64,000 nucleotides of DNA, from the NCBI RefSeq assembly GCF_035083965.1, contig NC_089732.1:16843424-16907423 (forward strand). Direction: 5' to 3'. Shown here one piece after another: positions 44,901 through 55,029 of this stretch. Within the stretch, counting starts at the first letter, position 1. The number at the start of each line of letters is the position of its first letter. Made by a program: the position numbers and the translations under genes. Source of the DNA: Branchiostoma lanceolatum (lineage: Eukaryota; Chordata; Leptocardii; Amphioxiformes; Branchiostomatidae). The notes below the pieces were generated by a model, which worked only from the letters and a program-made list of their open reading frames with translations, was not told the DNA's origin and made no database searches.

Positions 44901-47900
44901 GGGATGAAGCTACCATTTGATCATCTTGGATGATTGTATTATCCTGTACCCCAAAGGGCTGGTACAATCCAAATGACACTGTACTTTCTGTAGTACTTGT
45001 CATTATTGTTGTTGTTGTTGTTGTTGTTATTGGAGTCGATACCGGGGAGGTAGTCTGGATGAGTGGAGATGTTGCCAGGGTTGTTGTTGTGTCGGGTGGA
45101 TTCGTTGCAGGGAGTGTTGTTGTGGGCAGCTCTGAAATATGGCACATATGGTTCAGTTTCCTTCCAATACTTATGGGGAACTTGTTCTCAAGGTAAACAA
45201 GAGCTTTTAAAAAAAGCTGGCGTTTCGGCTACGTTTATAAGTGTGAATTGTCTTTTCCCTTTACTTGAAGTAAAATCTGCCAGAGGAAGTCACTCAAGGG
45301 CTGTTCAGTCTATAAGAAAAATTGTCATTTTGGGAAATGAGTACTGTTTTAATAGAGAAAGGCAGATTGGGGAAAGCAATTTTGAAGTTACGTCACTTAA
45401 CTTAAGTGCTTTTGAAAAAGCTGGTCTTGGCCTACAACTTGTACTTATTTGTAAAATGTATAATAGGCTCATTATAAAAGCTATCAATGTAATTATGTAC
45501 ATGGCACGCAATAAAACATAAAATTTGAAAAAGCACCATTGAATCATCAGCACTATGGTAATTAAGTGAAATAGAAGTTCATAACAGCTAAGGTTCTATC
45601 TAAAATGACTACCAAATGTCAAACAAATCAACAGCTACCTCATCCGTATTATTCTGGTTTCCGCATTTACAACATTTCTTCCTTATTTTCCTGGGTAATT
45701 TTGCTAAAATTCATGAAAATTCCCATAGTTTTGTGCCGAGAGGCGCCACTTTCCACGTCCGTGTTGTCTGAATGAAGTCGATACTGAACAATGGAGCATT
45801 TGCTACTGTAACAAAGAATCGCTGTTTTGCAAACAACATCAAGAGCCTCTGTTTACATCGGGGATAGAAGTTTAGTGGCGAGTGTTTTGCAAGAATCATC
45901 TTACCGCGCATAGGAGCCGCTGCACGGTATTTTCCATTACAATGAACAGAAAAATTCGAAAGCCGGGTTTGGAATCTATGAAGTCCTGTTCATAAGACAA
46001 AGGCCTTGTATATATAAAATGAATATTTAAAAATAACAAATATAAAATATTTCTTTATTTATTAATGAAAAAAAATGATATTCATAAATATGATATTGAT
46101 AGATTAATATAATATCAATATATATTTTTGATATTCAATATCTAAAAAGAAAAAAAAATCCATGCACGGAGACGAACCCGGATCTTCTGGGTCCGAAGTG
46201 CTTCGCGTTGCCAGATCGGCCAAGCTGCGGTACGTAACTATTCACACTGGACGTAATGCTATAACCTCACTATATGGTATCATTTATGCCGATTTTTGGT
46301 CGTTTTCTTGACGAAATCATTTTTTTTCTTCTGCAATCTTGTGGAATAGATGTAATATGGTCATTTTTCAGGATATCAAAGTCCGAAACCACAATGCAAT
46401 GATATTTCCGAACAGTTGTAGCAGTTACATGCGGTCGCCGTCCTGTGTCACATGCAAATCTAGCCTGCCTGCATTTTCGTGCTCTCTTGCCATATAAGGC
46501 AACGGCTATACAAGGATTTGAGAACGTATTGCCATATAAGGTCTTATTGTGTGCGACACAGTGTTGAACCAAGCTTCCCTGGTTCCTTCCTTGAAGCATG
46601 CTTGAAGGTAAAAGCCAGGACAATGCGTTCCGGCGCGCATGCGCCGAAACGCAAAAAAAAGCAGTGGAAGTTACCATAATTGATTATATAAGTTTATATC
46701 AACTTTAGTCGGCCTGTCCTGACAGCAATCTGTACAAAAGCCTTGCTAAAGGCAACGGAAGATACGTTCTCGTTTTATTTCTATGTAAGGAAATACCATC
46801 TTAATTTCTTCGAAGCCTAATGGACGTCCGTTTTTATATGAAAAAAAGTTCCATCGCAATTCTAATTTCATTGTTTTAAATCTGTCCGATATTTTATTTA
46901 TTTAGACTTTTTGGGGTATTTTCTACATACCGTCGACTCCAAGTAACTCCATCCTCACTCTTGGAGCGCCGACGAAACTTTGAGGGTTGATGAGGAAATA
47001 CCGTGCGTAGATGTACGAGGTGAAGTTTTGTTGGACGATAGTTTCATCATCGCTGTTACCTGAAATATCTGCAGAAGAGACAAAATACTTGTGACTTGTC
47101 TAGCGGATTCTGCAGGTACACTAAGTCTAGCATGTGGGCCAATTTCAAAAGAAAAGCTTGAACAGGTTTCCTTCTTTAACGAGTTTCTTCTCTACCAGTC
47201 ATGACAACCTGCTGAATTGCCCCCCATTGTTAGATGTATGTAAATTCGAAGAGACGTTTACAAACGTTTATAGCAACACTAACCTTGGCGCTTCCACCTT
47301 CCGAATAGATAATTAGATCCGTTGTGTTGTCCCTCTGGTATATAATCCTGTAGCTGTCGACGTAGCCATCTCCTTGTCCCTGGGTCTGGATTGCAACAAC
47401 GTAAACATTCTTCAGTAGATCCACGGCCAGGAACTGGTCTGTACCTTGTGCTGACGGCTGCCATGCACCATCGCCGTTCAGACGGCCCCTGTACGCCTCG
47501 GATCCGTCTAGTTGGGATGAAGTTACCATTTGATCATCTTGGATGATTGTATTATCCTGTACCCCAAAGGGCTGGTACAATCCAAATGACACTGTACTTT
47601 CCGTAGTGCTTGTCATTGTTGTTGTTGTTGTTATTGGAGTCGATACCGGGGAGGTAGTCTGGATGAGTGGAGTTGTTGCCAGGGTTGTTGTTGTGTCGGG
47701 TGGATTCGTTGCAGGGAAGGTTGTTGTGGGTTGGTCTGAAAGATGGAACACTTTGTTCAGTGTTGTTTCAATTTTGATGGAAACTGTTCCTCGGTGAATA
47801 ACATAGAACTATAATAAGTTACCGTTATGTGAACTTTGATTAGGATTGTCAAGACAGCAATCTTTATTATGCCTTGCTTATAGCAGCGAAATATAGTTTT

Positions 47901-49999
47901 TTTTTCTTTTTAAAGAAATCCTTTTTTTTCGCCATATCTATACATATATGGGTCCCTAACATACGTCAATTTTTTATATCAAAGAAATTGTAATCGCAAT
48001 TCATATTTAGTTGTCTAAAACCTGTTCAATACTTTCTTACGAACTTATGTCGTTCTCTCTACTTACCATCGCATCCGAGCAACTCTATCCTCAGTCTTGG
48101 AGCGCCAACGAAAGTTTGAGGGTTGACGAGGATATACCGTGCGTAGATGTACGGGGTGAAGTTTTGTTGGACGATAGTTTCGTTGTCGTTGTTACCTGTA
48201 AAGATCTGAGAAAATGTTTTTTTTTACCTATCTAGCTGATTGTGCGAATGCACTAGAGTGTTGAATGGTTTCAACACAAAAGCCTGAACAAGTTTCCTTT
48301 ATCGACGCGTTTCTTCTCTGGCAGAGATGATAACCTGCTTTAATACCACCCGTTGTTAGCTACGTGTGAATTCGTCTTTTTGAACAGTTAGTAACGCATA
48401 ATAAACACAGATAGTGGGAAATTAAAGTCTCCTCTATAATTCCAGTACGCATTGTATAAATGTATGGACCCTATTGATAACATCATGATGCATTTCCTGT
48501 TCCCTTTTTTGACAAGTAATACTATACCAGCATTGTGGTGAAACTTGGAAAAAACGAGACAGAAGAAGAAATGATTACAAACGGTAATGACAGCATTTAC
48601 CTTGGCGTCCCCTCCATTTTCCGAGTAGAAAATTAAAGCCGATGAGTTGTCCATCTGGTATCCAGTCCTGTAGGTGCTGACGTAGCCATCTCCCTGTCCC
48701 TGGGTCTGGATAGCAAAGATGTAACGGTTGTACAGTAGGTCCACGGCCAGGATGTCAAAACCTTGTCCTGTGCCCTGCCATGCACCATCGCCGTTCAGGC
48801 GGCCCCTGTACGACTCGGATCCGTTTAGCTGGGATGAAGCTGTCATCTGATCATCTTGGATGATTGTATCATTCTGTACCCCAATGGGTTGATAAAAGCA
48901 TGGTGATGTCGAAGTGGTATCATTCTGTGCGTCTAATGTAAGAAGTAAAAAAAAGTCCATATAATCATCAGGAAAAGAGAAATTAGATCAAACGGACTTC
49001 TGTACTTTCAAAGGGTTCTGTTGGTAAGGCAATTGGTAAGACCAGCATCGCTTAGTAATGCACTTGGAATTCAAAGAAGGAATCGATAGCTGTTTTTTTT
49101 TTCAAAGATAACAAGGTATTCCTTAAGTCACTTGGACACGACAAAGTATAAGGCCCCTGCAAAGTGAAAGCCTGCCGGCAAAGAATGTGTTAAATCCTAA
49201 ATTCTCTGCTTTACTGTATGTTTTTCTTTGATGATGTTTGCAGGCGTGGGCCTTTTCAGCATTAGGAGAACCGGTAGTATCTATAATACGGTGTAAATGC
49301 CGCGTTTATCAATGACAATGGGGTCTCCAGGGGGGGAACACGACACCGGCCTGTGTGCTCAGAATGACTGACAGGCCGTCAAGTTGCGTACCTGCTAATC
49401 GGCTGTCCGTGACGTTTTACCTGCAGGCGTTACCCCTGAATGGGACCGTCCGAGAATGGTGCCAGGTATGAAGCGGCACGGGTGTTTGTCCTGTTTACTA
49501 AAGGGTTTTGGAGAAGTAAATACTTGCCTCAGTCCGAAACGCCGTGTCCCAAGGTTCATTTCTTTCAGCAGCTATTTCTTACCTAGTCTCAATTTACCGA
49601 GCTTGCTATTCAGAGGAACTGGCCTGGGAGACACGCATGCTATTTGTATACATGAGTAATGAGTAAACTATGCTGTCTGTGTCTTGTGTCGCTAAAACTA
49701 TATGTCTCTATATTCAATCGAGGTTTGCTTCGTTCTTGATCTCTATCTCTGCTATCTAGACTTAGGTGGGATAGGAAGGAGATAACTAAATTTCGTATAA
49801 TCTATATAATTTGGAACACATGTACATGTGGCCATGTTCTTTTATGGCAAGGCCATTGAAATTAACATGAGCCTACACACGGAGTGAAAACTATAATAGT
49901 GCACCCACCTGTTACGGACGGTGTCAGGCCAACCAAAATGAAGACAATCCACAGCCAGCATGGCTCATGACGAGGCTGAGATTCCTGGGTGGAATTCAT
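41988..49999 (-). CDS. Type I membrane protein: signal peptide, 3 discoidin (F5/8C) domains, Thr-rich linkers, TM, SAM; frameshift in exon 5
   Basis: No named family recognised. Exons on the minus strand: 49999-49909, 48932-48601, 48205-48067, 47735-47284, 47068-46931, 45131-44668, 44069-43931, 43616-43311, 43098-43002, 42746-42605, 42424-42331, 42148-41988; about 851 aa. The start is the first Met after an in-frame TGA; the h-region WLWIVFILVGL ends exon 1. Each discoidin domain spans two exons: the first half carries ASSQL, GRLNGDGAW, AVDLL and IQTQGQGDGYV; the second half carries ETIVQQN, ARYILIN and RLRIELLG. Thr/Pro-rich mucin-like linkers precede domains 2 and 3 and the TM (exon 9). Cytoplasmic RRRNA and LYEERHYET lead to a SAM domain (VDDVVDLLRAKGCGQYTAAF, KIDGDAAM, IGPRVKLQKALQELK). 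Exon 5 is 138 nt where its sister exons are 139, which breaks the frame. It probably binds extracellular matrix or lipids and signals through SAM; this is inference. Confidence 0.85.
44108..44290 (+). mobile_element. tRNA-derived SINE in intron 6 of the discoidin-SAM gene
   Basis: GGCCTAGTGGGTAGAGTGTT (A-box) and GAGTTCGAACCCC (B-box) form a good Pol III head at 44118-44176, followed by an unrelated body ending near ACCATCGGTGCAGG. It does not match families A-C. Confidence 0.65.
46162..46232 (-). pseudogene. Degenerate tRNA-Arg(TCG)-like sequence
   Basis: On the minus strand CTTGGCCGATCTGG resembles a D-arm, CACTTCGGACCCAGAAGATC resembles the anticodon arm of tRNA-Arg with anticodon TCG, and GGGTTCGTCTCC is a B-box lacking the usual A58. 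A T-run follows directly on that strand, as a Pol III terminator would. Stems do not pair fully, so this is a tRNA pseudogene or SINE head. It lies in intron 5 of the discoidin-SAM gene. Confidence 0.4.
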
Positions 50000-50847
50000 G
50001 CCCAGTTTCTCTCCAACACATCCACACCTCCAACACGCAAAATGTCTACCTCCTCAGATGTCAGCAAACGTCTCTGAATCGGAAACTTTGTCTGAAGCAA
50101 CTTCCCTGTGACGTCATGAGGAAGACATGTCAGTTTTGTTTGTCCGTGCAACTAATGTTACCTAGCACTTGTATGCATGGCTAACATGTATTCTTCTAAT
50201 TGTTAACCTACTAGGGATGTGCCTTTCAGTCATTTCTAAATGAAAAGTGTAAATTAGGGAAGGTAACGCCTTGTATTTTGAATAACAGCATTAGGATAGT
50301 GAAATAAAGGTGAAATCGCATGATCCGACTTTACGCAGGATGTGTTATTCATCTCTTATTATAATCTTAATAGATTCAGACTACATTGAAAACTGTCAAA
50401 GGGTCTTAGCAAACATTGTCTCTTCAAATATTCCTCACCAACATGACACTAAATGTGTGGACAGGGTCGTGTGCAACCACGTCACTCCTTCATCGTATTT
50501 CAAGCTTTTACGTCTGTTTTGATCATACATGAATGGCTCTCCAACATATACAGAATCCCTTCCCGATTGCCTTTTAAAACTATATACATTAATGCACAAC
50601 ACTCATATCATACTTTCCCCTTCTGTCTCAGAATAAAGCTGAATAAAACAGTAACAGTACCTCGGCGACTGACTTTTGCGAAGGGGTTTGAATCGCATAT
50701 ACATGTAGTTAAAAGTGATATAACATTAGATATGTTTAAGATTTTTTAACGTCAATTGTTGCGGTCTAAGCAGATGTAGTGGGGAGGGTGGCGTAACTAA
50801 GTAGCCGACAAAAGGCTTCTAATAAGCACTGATCCTAACGTTGTAAT
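50000..50847. other. Intergenic, upstream of the discoidin-SAM gene
   Basis: It should contain the promoter and 5' UTR of the minus-strand discoidin-SAM gene. I see no coding similarity and no clear repeat. Confidence 0.4.
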
Positions 50848-50965
50848 CTCCAAGCAGATCTAACGTATCCAACCGGCAAAAGGAGTTTTCATAGCCACCC
50901 AAGGGTATGAAAACTCCTCCTGCCAGTTGGATACGGTCTTTGCAGCCGTTAGATCTGCTTTGAGG
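50848..50965. mobile_element. Foldback element of the CTCCAAGCAGAG family
   Basis: The left arm CTCCAAGCAGATCTAACG then TATCCAACCGGCAAAAGGAG is matched by the right arm CTCCTCCTGCCAGTTGGATA and CGTTAGATCTGCTTTGAG. The right arm has a 12-bp insertion between the two blocks. A stray ATCCAAGCAGAATC end lies at about 51077. Confidence 0.8.
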
Positions 50966-51229
50966 TTGGGGGGGGGGTATATTTCGCAGTGTTTTCATGA
51001 GACCCTGTTGCTTCAGGCTTCTCCAACGATATATGAATCCAGCCACGTCCTTTCACTTCAAAGGCTTCTGTAATATCCAAGCAGAATCTTGTCTGTAGAT
51101 ACTTCAATCAAGCATGAATCAGTGCAGTGTTTGCCGTGTGTTCTGCATGAAGTGTTGCTAACTGTTCCTCAACCCAGTGTTTACATCACGTCCGTTCCTT
51201 TTACTGTGATACTGAATTGCCAACTTGTT

Positions 51230-52170
51230 GACGCCTTTAGCCTTTAGCCCAAATAAGTACACCAGTCTACCGTATATATCTGGTTCGTTGACTCTGTTTA
51301 TTGCTGTTTTTGTACACACATATATTCCACCCTGCTTATCATCATCATTCTTTTAGTTTATCTACTCTTCAGCCATAAAAAGTTTTATCTTCAATACAAA
51401 TACGTTGAATATTCAAGATTTAATATAACTATTTCTGGCTGTAGAGCTACTAAGTAACGCATGATATTAGAACACTAACAACCAATTATCATACATGTGC
51501 ATAGCAGTAAGAAATATGCTATGCATATAATTTGTCTACTTTGGAAGGTGCAGGTGAAGCAGTGCCAGATTTGTGTGGTATTTTTTTGTTGTTTTTCTGA
51601 ATTGTGCTGTTTTAGCTGTAGACCAGCACCTATGGTCACTCACCGTGATGATTTGAAGTCAGGATTTTTCTTCAGTTGTTGTTTGACATGTTTTCAGTTG
51701 TGCAAGGTCAACTTTATAGATTGATATAAGATATATACACTCTGTATGCACTAGCACTATTTGCTCTATTCTTGGTTTAATTAACGGAAAATTATAAAAG
51801 ATGTTAATACTTATGTTAAATAATAATGCAATGATTTTTTTGCAATTAATAGTCCTTGATTGTCATATTTCTAGGGTAGATTGCGGCTTGTACAACATGT
51901 TTGGGGGAAAATCTGAATGTGTAATCTTAGTAATGAAGTGTTCAGTAATGTATAGAGGTCGAGTAGAACGAATTTCCGTATGCTTGATATTCCTTCGGTT
52001 AAATAAGTACTAGTAATACTGGCTATGTGTTATCTAGAAAATGAGACCATGTTTCCTTCTTGGCAGACGGAGTCGATCGTGTCTGTCTCTCTCTTTCTAT
52101 CAGTGGTTTCCTACTTCAGCAGTGAGGCATACGTCTGCAATAGTAAACAAATAGAACCTTGAGTCCCACG
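51230..52170 (+). repeat. Decayed copy of the LMBRD2 3' UTR
   Basis: Blocks match 40080-41370 in the same order and orientation: TATTCCACCCTGC, CATAGCAGTAAGAAATATGC (51498), GACCAGCACCTATGG with GAAGTCAGGATTTTTCTT, TATGCTTGATATTCCT, GAGACCATGTTTCCTTCTTG and CAGCAGTGAGGCATA. The copy is shorter and diverged, and no LMBRD2 coding exon accompanies it. Confidence 0.75.
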
Positions 52171-52391
52171 TTCAAGACACTCAGTGATCACAACCAACCT
52201 AGCCTGGGAATCTATTAACCATGCAGTGACACTATAATTCTGGGTAGAGTGTTATTCCAGAAAATTTATCGAAGTTGACTGGCCAGCTATCTAGTACTTG
52301 GTTTGGCTGCGCGTAATGGTTAGGGTAACCTCGAAGAGAAATTAGAGATAGATAAGATGAAAAAATCTAGTGCATCGATATGAAAGGTTAC

Positions 52392-55026
52392 CTTGTAGTC
52401 TTGAATGGTCCGATCTAGGGTTGCCTTAAGCTGCGGGAAAATTGGCCTGTTCTCAGGCAGCGTTTCCCAGCAGGTCTTCATCACATCGTAACTGGGTACG
52501 GAATAGTTGCATCAAGAAAAAAATTGTTAAGTAAAGTTCTACCATAGTCAGGGTGACAGTGTATAAGTCATCTATGCGTATCTCTATGTCGGTGACCAAC
52601 TCTGAATACTTATCTAAGGGAAGAATGAATTACAAAATCGCTTGTTGCATAAAAAAACAGATTCTTAAGTTGAATACAAGACTGCCAACGTACACATTCT
52701 GCGGACACAGGGCAGGTTTCTCCAGCCTGTAGCCGTCTGGCAACAGTTTCATGAGCTCTTTGCCTGTCATCCGGCCGTACGGCTTTTTACCTGGAACATC
52801 AAGTAGTAGTAGGCTTTTGAAGATTTATAACAAAATAACTATAAATCATATAGCACATTAACAGCAAAAAAACATCTCTGGTCATACAACAAAGACTTGA
52901 AGGCAGGTTATTAAATCACAGAATGATATATATCACAGACCAGCAGCTGAAATTGTTGAATAAGTTATTAAGAAATGCAATATCATATTTTTCTTAATGA
53001 TGTGAGATATTCTGACGGAGTAAATTATACCAAGTACATGTTTCAATTGATCCTCTTTTAGAACCAAACTTTACATATGTCACTGATCTTTGTACAGCTC
53101 TTACCCATTGTCATGATCTCCCACAAAAGGATTCCAAAGGACCATCTGAAACATGCAAAATGCACCTACTGTTACACGTACATGTACACCTATAGTATAA
53201 TTGAACGTAACACACATACAGACCTATCTAATGGCTGGTCTTTCAAATATTAACTAGATACAAATGTCTAAAGCGGTCATACGATTATACAAAATAATAC
53301 CTACACATCACTCTGTGTGGTGTACACGTGGTAGAAAAGGGACTCGTATGCGATCCAACGGATCGGAAGCTGGCTCTAAAAAGGGAACAACGTAAAAGAA
53401 GATTATTCAAACAAAACACAAAAGATGATAGACCTTTGCAATTGAATCATATCTAAATAACCACAGCTTCACCCTATACTGTTCAAAATGTAATTAGTTT
53501 TGGAGCATTGTGAAATTAAGAATATGTACCTTTGTACTTTTGACATACTCAGGCTGCTCGTAGATATCACGTGACAAACCAAAGTCTGAGATCTTGGCCG
53601 TCAGGTCCGATCCAAGGAGCACATTCCTGGCGGCAAGGTCACGGTGGACACACTGGATGTATGGAAGAATGATAACAGTAATTTATTTATGCGTGACAGA
53701 AAGCAGGAAACGTTGACAACGTGAAATTTCAGGAATCATGTTCATTATCCATAAAGACTAAAAGGAGTCCTAAACTCCAGAAGGCGGTGTTATTTTCCAC
53801 TAGATTATGTATCAATTAATGCATAATCAGCCGACTTTTTACAGAATTCTGCTTGTGGAAAATTTTACAAGGTGTTTTTTTTTTAATATGATACTCACTA
53901 AACCCATGCAGACCCTACCTAGCCTCTACCAGGCTCCGCCGGATGGCTGGAAAAATAGTAGAAATTGGCCGTAATAGAGTGAATAGTGTGCCAAGGGAGT
54001 TAGCTACGGAGGGAGTACATTCTGCCATCGATATGCCGTGTCCCGACAGGCTCCGTCGATGGCAGAATGTACTCCCTCCGTAGCTAACTCCCTTGGCACA
54101 CTATTCACTCTATTACGGCCAATTTCTACTATTTTTCCAGCCATCCGGCGGAGCCTGGTAGAGGCTAGACCCTACCCATGTATTCCCTATGTGTAAACAT
54201 ACACAACTAATCGTGGATATTTTCGGCATGAATGAGAATGGCTAAGCACGATAAGAAGGCCAATTATTAACAAGATATAAAAGAACACATAGTAAGACGA
54301 GTTTTTCTTAACCTCCATGACATTCTTTTTGTAATCTAACTTTTGTCAGGCCTTGTCAGGCACATTGTATTAGGCCATAGGCTGAGGTTGTTTAATTTAA
54401 TCCATCAGAAAATGAGGGTCACCTGGGGAATTCGGTAGAATACTGAATGCCTTTTGATGCACATTGGACTAGTGGGTACTTTATCGCATACTGAAATTAT
54501 CATCCATTGGAAAATAACTCCCCCCATGGAGTTTAGGACTCCTTTAAAAGCTACAATTTTATGGTAATGTATATATTTTTTTTTAAATCAAAATGACGCG
54601 CTCCCTGTTTGGTGCTTTGTATCACAGTTGGCTATTGCAATAGAGCTTATCGTAGTTCCCACCTTTTCCACACTTAACATTACCTGTATGAGACTTAATA
54701 ATTTCCATAATCCCTTGTGATCACAACCGTGACTTGAACTTTGGAAACAGCTATAACTGCAGTAGATAAAACCATCCTCAGATCCCAATGTATCTATATA
54801 TATATCAATACATGAACTTGTCATTGACTGTGTTTCTACAAAATGTAGTGCATGGTAAGGAATTTGGAATCAAAACCAACAACTTACAGCCCTTTTACAA
54901 ACTTTACGAAAAGTGTTTTGTGTACCTGCATGGCAGCCAGATGACTCATCCCGTTCGTGATGTCTATACCAAACATTATGAGTTGGTCCATCGGTAGCTG
55001 AATCCCGGAGGTGGCGATGAGTTTGT
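52392..55026 (-). CDS. Receptor-type tyrosine kinase, C-lobe only (partial; 5' exons beyond the window)
   Basis: Six exons on the minus strand: 55026-54926, 53652-53530, 53375-53305, 53145-53105, 52790-52694, 52491-52392 (177 codons, phases join). The order is helix E ([16 protein letters not shown]), catalytic loop [17 protein letters not shown] at the activation loop start, tyrosines in [35 protein letters not shown], then [12 protein letters not shown]. The HRD, DFG and APE-equivalent motifs are intact, and HRDLAARN marks a tyrosine kinase. By eye it is nearest the Tie/FGFR-like receptor kinases. The N-lobe and any ectodomain must lie right of 64000, behind at least 9 kb of satellite. The last exon ends AAG|GTAACC. 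Without splicing, 23 more codons follow before a stop; a splice to a small tail exon is also possible, so the C-terminus is uncertain. Confidence 0.88.
53919..54167. mobile_element. Perfect foldback MITE, ~112-bp arms, 8-bp target duplication GACCCTAC
   Basis: The left arm 53919-54031 starts CTAGCCTCTACCAGGCTCCG; the right arm 54056-54167 is its inverse with no mismatch that I can see. The loop is 24 nt. GACCCTAC occurs at 53911-53918 and 54168-54175. The 8-bp duplication would fit hAT or a similar superfamily. It lies in an intron of the kinase gene. Confidence 0.9.
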
Positions 55027-55029
55027 CTA

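Noticed and set aside
41988-55026. One single gene joining kinase and discoidin-SAM exons
   Set aside because: On the minus strand the kinase C-lobe precedes the signal-peptide exon. The discoidin gene has its own start after an in-frame stop, so two genes are required.
52392-55026. Naming the kinase DDR, Tie or FGFR
   Set aside because: Only the C-lobe is visible and no ectodomain is in the window; resemblance by eye does not justify a symbol.
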